From Celeribacter baekdonensis B30 (GTDB lineage Bacteria; Pseudomonadota; Alphaproteobacteria; Rhodobacterales; Rhodobacteraceae), in assembly GCF_000299875.1 (NCBI RefSeq), contig NZ_AMRK01000002.1, forward strand, positions 1-64,000: a DNA stretch of 64,000 nucleotides. The letters run 5' to 3'. A program made the translations under genes and the position numbers. The notes under the pieces are model-generated. The model had not been told where the DNA came from. It searched no databases and saw only the letters and a program-made list of their open reading frames with translations. Position 1 is the first letter of the stretch. The number at the start of each line of letters is the position of its first letter. Positions 1 through 8,404 of the stretch are shown piece by piece.

Positions 1-59
1 AATTGATCAGCAATTCGTTGTATCAAAAAGCCTAAGACAACGGTTTATGGCACAAACAA

Positions 60-84
60 GGTCGCCCTTCCGGGCGGCCTTTTT
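60..84 (+). terminator. Rho-independent terminator of an upstream gene outside the window
   Basis: An 8-bp stem (GGTCGCCC pairing with GGGCGGCC, one G-T wobble) around a TTCC loop is followed by five T. It must end a rightward transcript that starts before the window. The remaining sequence from 1 to 233 shows no convincing gene. Confidence 0.7.
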
Positions 85-233
85 CATGCGCTTAGCACCG
101 GCTTGCGCCCCACCCGACGCTTGGCTTTGGGACATCTTACTCCATTTGTCTTGATCGGCTCAGACAGCAGAATTTGAGTATTTTCGCTGCCATGAAAAGG
201 CTTTGTTAACGATGTTTGCCACATATTCCGCGC

Positions 234-1109
234 ATGGATGTGCGACAGATCAGCGAGTGCGCCACATGGGAGGCGCTGGCGGACAGGGTGATGGCACCCT
301 TGCCGCAGCGCTGGATTTATGGCGAAACTGCAAAACGATTGGGGCGCGAGGTTCGCAGGCTTTGCATTTTTGATGACACGGGACCGATTGCCACACCGAT
401 TGCCATCGCGCAGATCGTTATGCGCACAAAATTTGGCATGCGAACATCTTTACTCACCCGTGGCCCGCTGTTTCTACCAGAGTGTCCCCAGCATATCCAA
501 CGCGCCGCGCTCACATCTGTGCGCCGCGCCCTGCCCTTTGGCGTTCACCTGATGACCTGCGAGACGCGGCTCAGGCGGATCGGCCTGACTGCTGCCCCTG
601 AGGTGGTGGAACTGGACCTCTCGCAAGAGCTTGCGAGTCTGCGCGCCGGGATGCATGGCAAATGGCGCAATGCCTTGAAAAATGCCGAGAGTACGCGGCT
701 GAAAGTGGCGCAGTTGCAGCCGTCGCCCGGCGTGCTAATGCCGCTGTTGCGCACTGAAAAAAGCCGGCAGGCGAAGGGGCGGTATCGCGGATTGCCGCCC
801 GAATTCATGCTGGCTGTGCAAGACGTTGCGCCCAAATCTCTGCGGCTGTTCAGCGCCTCGGATGCGCAGATGTTGTTTGTCATTCATGGCACCAGCGCGA
901 GCTATCAAATCGGCCACACCGGCTCTGAGGGACGCGCGCTGAATGCGCATAACCTGATCCTTTGGGAGGCGATCCAACGTTTGAAATCCGAGGGCGTCCT
1001 GCGACTTGATCTTGGCACATTGGACCGGGACAAAGCGTCCGATTTGGCCCGGTTTAAGTTGCGCAGCGGTGCCCAGGCGCGTCACCTCGCCCCGGCAGCA
1101 CTGATGTAA
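234..1109 (+). CDS. FemAB/GNAT-like acyltransferase family protein
   Basis: This is a cytoplasmic protein of about 291 residues that resembles the FemAB-like or BioF2-like acetyltransferase fold. The supporting segments are a central basic stretch (MHGKWRNALKNAE), then EKSRQAKGRYRGLP, and a C-terminal region SYQIGHTGSEGRALNAHNLILWEAI followed by LRLDLGT, which is typical of the second GNAT half of such proteins. The substrate cannot be predicted. A TTG at 216 would add six residues; I prefer the ATG at 234. It stands alone and converges on the ABC operon to its right, sharing a bidirectional terminator with it. Confidence 0.6.
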   Translation: MDVRQISECATWEALADRVMAPLPQRWIYGETAKRLGREVRRLCIFDDTGPIATPIAIAQIVMRTKFGMRTSLLTRGPLFLPECPQHIQRAALTSVRRALPFGVHLMTCETRLRRIGLTAAPEVVELDLSQELASLRAGMHGKWRNALKNAESTRLKVAQLQPSPGVLMPLLRTEKSRQAKGRYRGLPPEFMLAVQDVAPKSLRLFSASDAQMLFVIHGTSASYQIGHTGSEGRALNAHNLILWEAIQRLKSEGVLRLDLGTLDRDKASDLARFKLRSGAQARHLAPAALM

Positions 1110-1142
1110 AAGGCCGCGCAAAGATTCCCCTGCGCGGCCTTT
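1109..1142. terminator. Bidirectional Rho-independent terminator
   Basis: An 11-bp stem (AAAGGCCGCGC / GCGCGGCCTTT) encloses a 12-nt loop and has A- and T-runs on both sides. It lies between convergent genes, so it probably ends both the acyltransferase gene and the leftward pyrimidine operon. Confidence 0.8.
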
Positions 1143-1160
1143 ATGATCATGACGTCGGAC

Positions 1161-2144
1161 TTATTTCATCGCAGCATCGGTGATCTCAAGTGTATAAGCC
1201 CCCATCGGTTCTTTGGTGATGACCGGATCGGAGCCGCCCGACAGCAACGAGGCCACCGTGCGCTCATAATCGGCCACATCCAAAGACCCGTCCGAGCCTT
1301 CAAGCAATTTTGCCACTTCGGTCATCATGCGGACCTGATGGGTCATGGTCTGCGCGCCGGTTTCATCATAGTCCAACACGATTTCCGCGGCCTCTTCCGG
1401 GTTGGCGGCGGCATAGGTCCAGCCCTCCATCGAGGCTTTCACAAAGCGTGCCATTTTGTCTTTAAACGCCTCATCCGTCAGGCTGTCTTCGAGCACATAA
1501 AGACCGTCTTCGAGTGTGGCGACACCTTGGTCTTCGTATTTAAAGGTGATCAGATCGTCGGCGGAAATGCCCGCGTCAATCACCTGCCAATACTCGTTAT
1601 AGGTCATGGTGGAGATACAGGCGGCCTGTTTTTGCAACAGCGGATCGACGTTGAACCCCTGTTTCAAAACGGTCACGCCGCCCTCGGAGCCATCGGTCGC
1701 GAGGCCCAATTTGCCCATCCACGACAGAAACGGATATTCGTTGCCGTAGAACCAAACACCAAGCGTTTTGCCGGGGAAATCTTCGGGGCCGGTGATGCCG
1801 CTTTCTTTGAGACAGGTCAGCATCATGCCAGAAGATTTATAGGGCTGGGCGATGTTCACAACCGGCGCGCCGTTTTCACGCGCGGCCAAGGCCGAAGGCA
1901 TCCAATCGACCATCACATCGGCCCCGCCGCCGAGCAAAACCTGCACAGGGGCCACATCCGGGCCACCCGGTTTGATCGTCACGTTCAGGTCTTCGGCCTC
2001 ATAAAACCCTTTTTCCAGAGCCACATAGTAGCCGGCGAATTGCGCCTGCGTGACCCATTTGAGTTGCAGCGTCACATCATCGGCGGCAAAGGCGCCAGAG
2101 CTCATAGCGGCCAGAGCGGCAGCGCTCGTCAGTAGCTTTTTCAT
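1161..2144 (-). CDS. ABC transporter substrate-binding protein, NMT1/ThiY type (predicted pyrimidine uptake)
   Basis: This is a periplasmic binding protein of about 327 residues. It opens with a Sec signal peptide (MKKLLTSAAALAAMSSGAFA, mature ADDVTLQLKW) and then shows the NMT1/THI5 signature LKWVTQAQFAGYYVALEKGFY, followed by a GGPDV...LGGGADV segment. An in-frame start 54 nt upstream would bury the signal peptide, so I chose the ATG with KKLL behind it. It is the last gene of the operon that also carries the two permeases, the ATPase, dihydropyrimidinase and the carbamoyl-amide hydrolase. Family members bind pyrimidine-like compounds; uptake of uracil, thymine or their dihydro or ureido derivatives is inferred from the neighbours only. 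Confidence 0.85.
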   Translation of the reverse strand: MKKLLTSAAALAAMSSGAFAADDVTLQLKWVTQAQFAGYYVALEKGFYEAEDLNVTIKPGGPDVAPVQVLLGGGADVMVDWMPSALAARENGAPVVNIAQPYKSSGMMLTCLKESGITGPEDFPGKTLGVWFYGNEYPFLSWMGKLGLATDGSEGGVTVLKQGFNVDPLLQKQAACISTMTYNEYWQVIDAGISADDLITFKYEDQGVATLEDGLYVLEDSLTDEAFKDKMARFVKASMEGWTYAAANPEEAAEIVLDYDETGAQTMTHQVRMMTEVAKLLEGSDGSLDVADYERTVASLLSGGSDPVITKEPMGAYTLEITDAAMK

Positions 2145-2211
2145 CGAAATACAACCTCCAAGTTGTCGGTAATGCCGGGAGTTTGTCCCCCGGTTCATCG
2201 TCTTTGCGGGA

Positions 2212-2988
2212 TCACCCGCGTTGTGATGGGTGCCAGAAGGTCACCCGTTTCTCGATGGCCGACACGATCCCGTAAAGGGCCGTTCCGGTCACCGCGGACA
2301 CGACAATTTCAGCCCAAACCATATCGGTTGCCAAGCGTCCCATCTCTGTCGAGATGCGAAAGCCCATGCCCCGGATGGGAGAGCCGAAATATTCAGCAAC
2401 AATCGCCCCGATCAGCGCCAAAGAAGTGGCGATTTTGAGGCCATTGAACAAAAACGGCAGCGCCGCAGGGCCGCGTAATTTCAACAGTGTTTGTGTATGC
2501 GAGGCGGCGTAAGTGCGCATCAAATCCCGCTGCATCGTGTCCACTGCGGCCAAACCACCCAGCATGTTCACCAGCATCGGGAAAAATACCATCACCGCAA
2601 CCACCGCCGCCTTTGAGTGCCAATCAAAGCCGAACCACATCACCATGATCGGCGCGAGGCCGACGATGGGCAATGCGGCAAAGAAATTGGCGACAGGCAA
2701 CAGCCCGCGTTTCAAAAACACAAATCGGTCGATGATCACGGCCAAGATCAGCGCCGCCAATGTGCCCATCCAAAGCCCATTGAGCGCACCTTTGACGACG
2801 GTTTGCACCCAGTCTTCCCAAAGCGTCGGCCCAGAGGACAGGATCGCGGCCAAAATGGCCGAGGGCGGTGGCAAGATTGCGGGAGAGACACCGAACAGGC
2901 GCACGCCAAACTCCCACAAAGCAAGGACCAAAACCCCGAAGCCCAGCGGCCAAAGCACCTGTTCGGCGCGTGTGTCCAAGCGGCTCAT
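2212..2988 (-). CDS. ABC transporter permease (SsuC/ThiX family)
   Basis: This 258-residue inner-membrane permease has about six hydrophobic segments. The EAA loop is visible as YAASHTQTLLKLRGPAALPFLFNGLKIATSLALIGAIVAEY. Its start overlaps the stop of the second permease by 4 nt (2985-2988), indicating translational coupling. It probably pairs with that permease as a heterodimer in the predicted pyrimidine importer. The gap to the binding-protein gene is 67 nt. Confidence 0.88.
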   Translation of the reverse strand: MSRLDTRAEQVLWPLGFGVLVLALWEFGVRLFGVSPAILPPPSAILAAILSSGPTLWEDWVQTVVKGALNGLWMGTLAALILAVIIDRFVFLKRGLLPVANFFAALPIVGLAPIMVMWFGFDWHSKAAVVAVMVFFPMLVNMLGGLAAVDTMQRDLMRTYAASHTQTLLKLRGPAALPFLFNGLKIATSLALIGAIVAEYFGSPIRGMGFRISTEMGRLATDMVWAEIVVSAVTGTALYGIVSAIEKRVTFWHPSQRG

Positions 2989-3854
2989 AGCGCGCGCCCT
3001 CCCATGAGATGCCGAGCGGCTTTTTCAAAGCTGCCGACGAGGAAAATCAAAAGACCGGCCAAGATCGCCGCAGCAAACAGCGCCGCCCACATGATCATTG
3101 GCTCGCCAAACTGCGACCCAATCAACATCCGCGCGCCAAGCCCCGAGATCGCACTGGTCGACAATTCCGCCACCACCGCGCCAACAAAAGACGCCGCCAC
3201 CGCCACTTTGAGCGAGGCAAAGAAATAGGGCATCGAAGAGGGCAAGCGCAGTTTCCAAAACACGTCGCTTTGACGCGCGCCATAGGTGCGCAACAGGTCA
3301 AGCTGCATCTGATCCGGGCTGGTTAAGCCTTTGACCATGCTCACCAAAACCGGATAAAAACTAAGATAGGCGGCGATGATGGCCTTGGGCACCATCAAAG
3401 TCCCGGTCCCCACCGCATTCGAGAGCACGACAATAATCGGCGCAAGCGCGACAATCGGAATGGTCTGAGAAATGATCGCCCAAGGCATCAAAGTCAGTCG
3501 CCCGACCCGACTCAATACGATCACCGTGGCCAGAGCCACACCGATGACAATGCCAAAGACAAACCCCAAAAGCGTGGTTTTGAGCGTGATCATGCCCTGA
3601 TAGACCATCGAGCGTTTCGAGGTGATTTTCTTCTCGACCGTGGTGTTCCACAGCTCGCTGGCGATCTGATGCGGTGCGGGCAAAAGCGGGCGCGATTGCT
3701 GCATCGTATCACTGAGCAGATCGGAAAACGTCACCTCCGTGCCCGCCCGTGCGGCTTGGTCATAGGTCCAGGTACTGTTCATTTTAAACGCGGCACCGTA
3801 CCAGATCACGATCAGTGCAAGCACGATGGTAACGATGGGGAGGATGTTTTTCAT
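2985..3854 (-). CDS. ABC transporter permease (SsuC/ThiX family), second subunit
   Basis: This permease of about 289 residues has an N-terminal membrane anchor, a periplasmic stretch of roughly 60 residues, and then a standard permease core. The EAA loop reads YGARQSDVFWKLRLPSSMPYFFASLKVAVAASFVGAVVAEL. I chose the ATG at 3854, whose A overlaps the TGA of the GNAT gene (ATGA); a GTG three codons upstream is possible. Carrying two different permease genes fits the predicted pyrimidine ABC systems found beside hydantoinase genes. Confidence 0.88.
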   Translation of the reverse strand: MKNILPIVTIVLALIVIWYGAAFKMNSTWTYDQAARAGTEVTFSDLLSDTMQQSRPLLPAPHQIASELWNTTVEKKITSKRSMVYQGMITLKTTLLGFVFGIVIGVALATVIVLSRVGRLTLMPWAIISQTIPIVALAPIIVVLSNAVGTGTLMVPKAIIAAYLSFYPVLVSMVKGLTSPDQMQLDLLRTYGARQSDVFWKLRLPSSMPYFFASLKVAVAASFVGAVVAELSTSAISGLGARMLIGSQFGEPMIMWAALFAAAILAGLLIFLVGSFEKAARHLMGGRAL

Positions 3855-4279
3855 GCGCGCCACTCCATCCGATATTGCGCCGGTTCGCCTTCGGCTTCTG
3901 GTGCAATTTCTCCAGCAATATCAAAACCTTCACGCAGGTAAAACCGATGCGCCGCGATGTTCGGTTGATGGGTTTGCAACCATAAAAAATCACGCCCGGC
4001 TTTGGCGGTACCAACCAACGCTTTGCCAATCCCCTGTCCCTGACGATCGCAATAAAGCGCGCCAATCTTTTGGGTTGCGACATCAATGGACATATAGGCC
4101 ACGACCGGATCACTCGCGACATAGATCTGACGGTGATCAAACACCTCGTCGATCATCCCGATGACATCACTCTCAATCGTGCCGTCCGGCATCCACTCTG
4201 TTGCGGCTTCCCAAGCCACGACAATGCGCGCCATGGCCGGAATATCTGCGCGGGTGGCGCGTCTGATCTCAATTGTCAT
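3851..4279 (-). CDS. GNAT family N-acetyltransferase embedded in the ABC operon
   Basis: This 142-residue cytoplasmic protein starts with the typical GNAT opening (MTIEIRRATRADIPAMARI). It carries the acetyl-CoA-binding motif A as DRQGQGIGKALV and the C-terminal NIAAHRFYLREGFDIAGE segment. Its start overlaps the ATPase stop and its stop overlaps the permease start, both as ATGA, so it is translated as part of the transporter operon. The substrate is unknown. The location suggests it acts on, or protects against, a compound linked to the imported substrate or its amine products; this is inference. Confidence 0.85.
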   Translation of the reverse strand: MTIEIRRATRADIPAMARIVVAWEAATEWMPDGTIESDVIGMIDEVFDHRQIYVASDPVVAYMSIDVATQKIGALYCDRQGQGIGKALVGTAKAGRDFLWLQTHQPNIAAHRFYLREGFDIAGEIAPEAEGEPAQYRMEWRA

Positions 4280-5052
4280 GCGTCATGCCCCGCGCGCAGG
4301 CCCTCACGCACCCGATGGGCGATTTTGATAAACTCTTCGCTGTCGCGAATGTCCAAAGGCCGATCTGGTGGCAGGGTCGATTCAATCACATCGGTGATCC
4401 GCCCCGGACGCGGGCTCATCACCACGATCTTGGTCGACAGATACACCGCCTCCGGGATCGAATGGGTGACGAAACCGATGGTTTTTTGCGTCGCGGCCCA
4501 GAGTTTCAACAACTCTTCATTGAGCTTGTCGCGCACGATCTCATCCAGCGCGCCAAACGGTTCGTCCATCAACAAAATATCGGCGTCAAAGGCCAGCGCG
4601 CGGGCAATGGACGCCCGTTGTTGCATCCCGCCGGAGAGCTGCCATGGGAATTTTTTGCCAAATCCGCGCAGATCGACCAGATCCAGAACCCGATCAATAT
4701 GGCCTTTCCACTCCGATTTCGGAAAGCCCATGATCTCCAGCGGCAATTGGATATTGCCGCGAATGGTGCGCCATGGATAAAGCCCCGCCGCTTGAAAGAC
4801 ATAGCCATAAGCCCTTGATTTACGGGCTTCTTCCGGGGTCATCCCATTGACAGTCAAACGCCCGCCCGTTGGCGTTTCGAGCCCGGCGATACAGCGCAAA
4901 AACGTCGTCTTGCCGCAGCCCGATGGCCCGATAAAAGAGACGAAATCGCCCTTGTTGATCTCAAGATTCACATTCTTGAGCGCATGAACCGGCCCATCAT
5001 TGGTCTGAAAGGTAAGATCGACGTTCTGCGCGTCGATGACTGGCTTTTTCAT
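4276..5052 (-). CDS. ABC transporter ATP-binding protein (SsuB/ThiZ family)
   Basis: This 258-residue ATPase energises the adjacent importer. Visible motifs in order are Walker A GPSGCGKTT (about residue 41), Q-loop YVFQAAGLYPW, signature LSGGMQQR, Walker B ILLMDEPFGAL and switch histidine FVTHSIPEA. The length and motifs are those of nitrate/sulfonate/pyrimidine-type ABC ATPases. The ribosome site is weak, but the gene follows the small membrane protein by only 63 nt, so co-transcription is likely. Confidence 0.92.
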   Translation of the reverse strand: MKKPVIDAQNVDLTFQTNDGPVHALKNVNLEINKGDFVSFIGPSGCGKTTFLRCIAGLETPTGGRLTVNGMTPEEARKSRAYGYVFQAAGLYPWRTIRGNIQLPLEIMGFPKSEWKGHIDRVLDLVDLRGFGKKFPWQLSGGMQQRASIARALAFDADILLMDEPFGALDEIVRDKLNEELLKLWAATQKTIGFVTHSIPEAVYLSTKIVVMSPRPGRITDVIESTLPPDRPLDIRDSEEFIKIAHRVREGLRAGHDA

Positions 5053-5115
5053 TAGCTTATGTCTTCTCTTTTCTTATGCAGCGGCCCGCGAGCCCCCGCC
5101 TTTTCCCTGTAGATG

Positions 5116-5553
5116 TCAGAGCTTTTGGTATTTTGCCCCGTTGATAGCGCCGACCAAAACTGAAATCGCAAGCAAAACAAACATCGTCACTTCTCCACTT
5201 GCGAGAACGTCGAGATCCATACCGAAGGCAGCCACAAACGCCCCCCAAGCCACAAGACCGAGCGCCGCACCAGAGATGGCCGTTGCGCCGGACGCGAATC
5301 GTGAGGTGTTGAGTGTTCGGCGTACCAGATGGAACACAGGTGCCCCTATAATCCACGTCGCAAATCCGAAGCCCCCCGCAAGACCTAGGCCAACGAAAAA
5401 GACTATGAACCAGACGAAAAAAGCTTCGAGACTTAGTCCATGATCCCAAGCAGCAACACCCAAGGTGATGAGAGAAAATATCGTCAGGGTGTGTGCAAAG
5501 GACTTGACCACGAAACGCGTGAAGCGCGCGGACCATATCTCGAAAATCACCAT
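5116..5553 (-). CDS. Small four-helix membrane protein of unknown function
   Basis: This 145-residue protein has about four hydrophobic segments (around residues 18-35, 43-70, 88-110 and 120-138) and no recognisable catalytic motif. A strong ribosome site (GGGGAGGAA) precedes the ATG. It sits between dihydropyrimidinase and the importer ATPase in the same leftward transcript, so it may assist transport or be a passenger. I do not recognise the family. Confidence 0.65.
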   Translation of the reverse strand: MVIFEIWSARFTRFVVKSFAHTLTIFSLITLGVAAWDHGLSLEAFFVWFIVFFVGLGLAGGFGFATWIIGAPVFHLVRRTLNTSRFASGATAISGAALGLVAWGAFVAAFGMDLDVLASGEVTMFVLLAISVLVGAINGAKYQKL

Positions 5554-5593
5554 GACGTTCCTCCCCGATCTAACGTGTCTTAGTGGCGCGTCA

Positions 5594-7048
5594 TCACACC
5601 CCCGTCACCGGAATGCCCCTGCGCGCCACAGGACGCGGGGCGGACAGTTCTTTCCATTTTGAGAGCGCCCTGTTCACCGTCGCATTGGCGTCGCGGGCAA
5701 CGAATTCACCATGGCCCTCTTTCGCCTTCAACTCGCCCCTATCGACCGCAACATAGCCGCGGGTCAAAACGTACCGCGGCAAGGCCGTGACCTCGATCCC
5801 CTCGAACACGTTGTAATCAATCGCGGAGGCTTGCGTATCCGCCGAAATCACTTTGGACATCGACGGGTCCATAACCACAATATCCGCATCCGCCCCGACC
5901 AGGATCGCGCCCTTTTTCGGGTAACAATTCAAAATCTTAGCGATGTTGGTTGAGGTCACGGCAACGAATTCATTCATCGTGATCCGCCCGGTCTCGACGC
6001 CCATGGTCCACAGCACCGGAAGCCGATCCTCAAGCCCGCCCGTGCCGTTCGGGATCTTGGAAAAATCACCGAGGCCATAACGTTTTTGATCGGTGGTAAA
6101 GGCGCAGTGATCGGTGGCGACACAGGACAGAGTGCCCGACGCAAGACCGGCCCAAAGGCTATCCTGATGTTTTTTGTTGCGGAACGGCGGCGACATCACC
6201 CGGCGTGCGGCGTGGTCCCAATCTTCGTTGAAATATTCCGTCTCGTCCAAGACCAAATGCTGGATCAAAGGCTCACCCCAGACCCGTTTGCCGTTCATTT
6301 TCGCCCGGCGGATCGCCTCATGCGCCTCTTCGCACGAGGTGTGCACAACGTAAAGCGGCGCGCCCGCCATATCGGCCAACATGATCGCGCGGTTGGTGGC
6401 TTCGCCCTCCACCTGCGGCGGACGCGAATAGGCGTGGGCCTCGGGGCCGGTGTTGCCTTCGGCCAAAAGCTGTGCCGTGAGTTCCGCGACCACATCGCCA
6501 TTCTCAGCATGGACAAGCGGCGTCGCGCCCAATTCGGCGCAGCGCTTGAACGAGGCGTAAAGCTCATCGTCATTCACCATCAACGCGCCCTTATAGGCGA
6601 GGAAGTGTTTGAATGTATTGATACCTTTTTCCTCGGTGATGAGTTTCATCTCATCAAACACCTGCTCGCCCCACCATGTGATCGCCATATGATAGGAATA
6701 ATCACAAGCCGCCTGCCCGGATTTGTTGTCCCAGACCTTGAGACTGTCGAGCAGGCTTTCCCCCGGACTCGGCAGGCAGAAATCCACCACCATCGTCGTC
6801 CCCCCCGCCAAAGCGGCGCGGGTGCCAGAGGCGAAATCATCGGCGGAATAGGTGCCCATAAACGGCATTTCGAGATGCGTGTGCGGGTCAATCCCGCCCG
6901 GCATCACAAAACACCCGGTCGCGTCCAAAATCTCATCGCCTGTCAGGTCTGGCCCGATCTCAACAATCACGCCATCTTCGATTTTCACATCGGCCTTATA
7001 GGTCAAATCGGCGGTGACAACCGTGCCGCCTTTGATCACCTTGCTCAT
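5594..7048 (-). CDS. hydA: Dihydropyrimidinase (D-hydantoinase)
   Basis: This cytoplasmic 484-residue amidohydrolase opens 5,6-dihydrouracil or dihydrothymine to the N-carbamoyl-beta-amino acid, the second step of reductive pyrimidine catabolism. The binuclear metal site is complete: H56 and H58 in PHTHLEM, the carboxylated lysine K153 in LAYKG, H180 in LVHAENGD, H236 in VVHTSCEEA and D313 in ATDHCAF. The ATG is preceded by AAGGAG. The amidohydrolase for the third step lies upstream, the importer downstream, and the dehydrogenase for the first step 3 kb away. The length is normal for the family. Confidence 0.95.
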   Translation of the reverse strand: MSKVIKGGTVVTADLTYKADVKIEDGVIVEIGPDLTGDEILDATGCFVMPGGIDPHTHLEMPFMGTYSADDFASGTRAALAGGTTMVVDFCLPSPGESLLDSLKVWDNKSGQAACDYSYHMAITWWGEQVFDEMKLITEEKGINTFKHFLAYKGALMVNDDELYASFKRCAELGATPLVHAENGDVVAELTAQLLAEGNTGPEAHAYSRPPQVEGEATNRAIMLADMAGAPLYVVHTSCEEAHEAIRRAKMNGKRVWGEPLIQHLVLDETEYFNEDWDHAARRVMSPPFRNKKHQDSLWAGLASGTLSCVATDHCAFTTDQKRYGLGDFSKIPNGTGGLEDRLPVLWTMGVETGRITMNEFVAVTSTNIAKILNCYPKKGAILVGADADIVVMDPSMSKVISADTQASAIDYNVFEGIEVTALPRYVLTRGYVAVDRGELKAKEGHGEFVARDANATVNRALSKWKELSAPRPVARRGIPVTGV

Positions 7049-7121
7049 GACTTCACTCCTTGTTGCTCGGACGAGGCCGCGCGCGCCTCAGTCTTCTTTG
7101 TCTTTAAATATCCTCGGGAGC

Positions 7122-7141
7122 ACGAGGGGCGAGCCCCTCGT
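7122..7141. repeat. Intercistronic palindrome (REP-like stem-loop)
   Basis: ACGAGGGGC and GCCCCTCGT form a perfect 9-bp stem with a 2-nt loop in the 105-nt gap between the amidohydrolase and dihydropyrimidinase genes, next to the AT-rich block TCTTTAAATATCCTCGGGAG. It has no T-run, so it looks like an intergenic REP-type element or mRNA-stabilising hairpin rather than a terminator. Confidence 0.55.
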
Positions 7142-7153
7142 CCCTGCCCGCCC

Positions 7154-8404
7154 TCAGTCCACAATCTGAGCCGTTTCCAAAACCGCATGCAACAACACAT
7201 CGGTGCCCGCCGCCGCCCATGCCGGGCTGATCTCTTCGGCCTCATTGTGCGACAGACCGTCCACACAGGGGCACATGATCATCGCGGTCGGGGCAACATC
7301 GTTGATCCAACAGGCATCGTGCCCCGCGCCGGAGACGATATCCATATGGCTATAGCCCAACCGTTCGGCGGCATTGCGGACCGCACCGACCAAGGTCTCA
7401 TCAAAGGCAGGTGGTTCGAATTGGCCGGAAATTTCTGAGCTGAACGTGACCCCGATCTCCTCACAGAGTTGTGGCGCGCGCTCATAATACTCCGCCTCCA
7501 TCGCATGCAAGACCTCCGGTAAATGCGAGCGGAAATCGACGGTGAACACCACCTTTCCGGGTATCACATTGCGCGAATTGGGATAGACGTCGATATGGCC
7601 GATGGCACCCACCGCGCCCGGCTGATGTTTCATCGCGATCTCATGGACCAATTCGGTCAACAGGGCCAAACCGCGCCCGGCGTTTTTGCGCATATGCATC
7701 GGCGTCGAGCCGGTGTGGCTGTCCTTGCCCTCGACCGTACATTCAATCCAACGCAGGCCCTGCCCATGGGTGACGACGCCAATATCCTTGCCCTCGGCCT
7801 CCAAAACCGGCCCCTGTTCGATGTGCAATTCGAACATCGCATGCATCTTGCGCGCACCAACGGGTTCGTCCCCGACCCAGCCGATCCGCTTTAATTCATC
7901 GCCAAATTTCAATCCCTTGGCATCCACACGATCATAGGCCCAATCCTGTTCATGCTTGCCCGCAAACACGCCGGAGGCCAGCATCGCGGGGGCAAAACGG
8001 GTGCCTTCTTCGTTGGTCCAGTTGGTCAACACGATCGGGTGTTTGGTCTTGATGCCCAGATCGTTCATCGTGCGCACGGCCTCTAATCCGCCCAGCACGC
8101 CCAAAATGCCATCGTATTTGCCGCCTGTCGGCTGCGTGTCCAGATGCGAGCCCATGTAAACCGGCAGCGCGTCCGGGTCCGTGCCCGCGCGCGTCATGAA
8201 CATATTGCCCATGCTGTCGACGCCCATGGTCATCCCGGCCGCTTCGCACCAAGTCTGAAACAAGGCGCGGCCTTGGGCATCCTCATCGGTCAGAGTCTGG
8301 CGATTGTTGCCACCCGCGACCCCAGGGCCGATCTTGGCCATCTCCATGAGGCTCTCCCAAAGGCGTTCGGAATTGATTTTGAGGTTCTCGCCGGGTGCCG
8401 ACAT
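7154..8404 (-). CDS. Zn-dependent M20 amidohydrolase, beta-ureidopropionase / N-carbamoyl-amino-acid hydrolase type
   Basis: This 416-residue cytoplasmic enzyme belongs to the M20 family that includes allantoate amidohydrolase and beta-ureidopropionase. Metal-site motifs are visible: GSHLDTQPTGGKYDGILG, NEEGTRFAPAML and the C-terminal SGAGHDACWIN and LSHNEAEEIS. In this operon it most likely hydrolyses N-carbamoyl-beta-alanine or N-carbamoyl-beta-aminoisobutyrate to the amino acid, CO2 and ammonia. The ATG has a clear AAAGGAAA ribosome site. It is the first gene of the leftward operon and faces the RutR-like regulator. Activity on allantoate or carbamoyl-L-amino acids cannot be excluded from sequence. 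Confidence 0.9.
   Translation of the reverse strand: MSAPGENLKINSERLWESLMEMAKIGPGVAGGNNRQTLTDEDAQGRALFQTWCEAAGMTMGVDSMGNMFMTRAGTDPDALPVYMGSHLDTQPTGGKYDGILGVLGGLEAVRTMNDLGIKTKHPIVLTNWTNEEGTRFAPAMLASGVFAGKHEQDWAYDRVDAKGLKFGDELKRIGWVGDEPVGARKMHAMFELHIEQGPVLEAEGKDIGVVTHGQGLRWIECTVEGKDSHTGSTPMHMRKNAGRGLALLTELVHEIAMKHQPGAVGAIGHIDVYPNSRNVIPGKVVFTVDFRSHLPEVLHAMEAEYYERAPQLCEEIGVTFSSEISGQFEPPAFDETLVGAVRNAAERLGYSHMDIVSGAGHDACWINDVAPTAMIMCPCVDGLSHNEAEEISPAWAAAGTDVLLHAVLETAQIVD

Noticed and set aside
1143-2135. A 330-codon rightward open frame
   Set aside because: It is antisense to the binding-protein gene and rich in His, Phe and Gly without any domain pattern.
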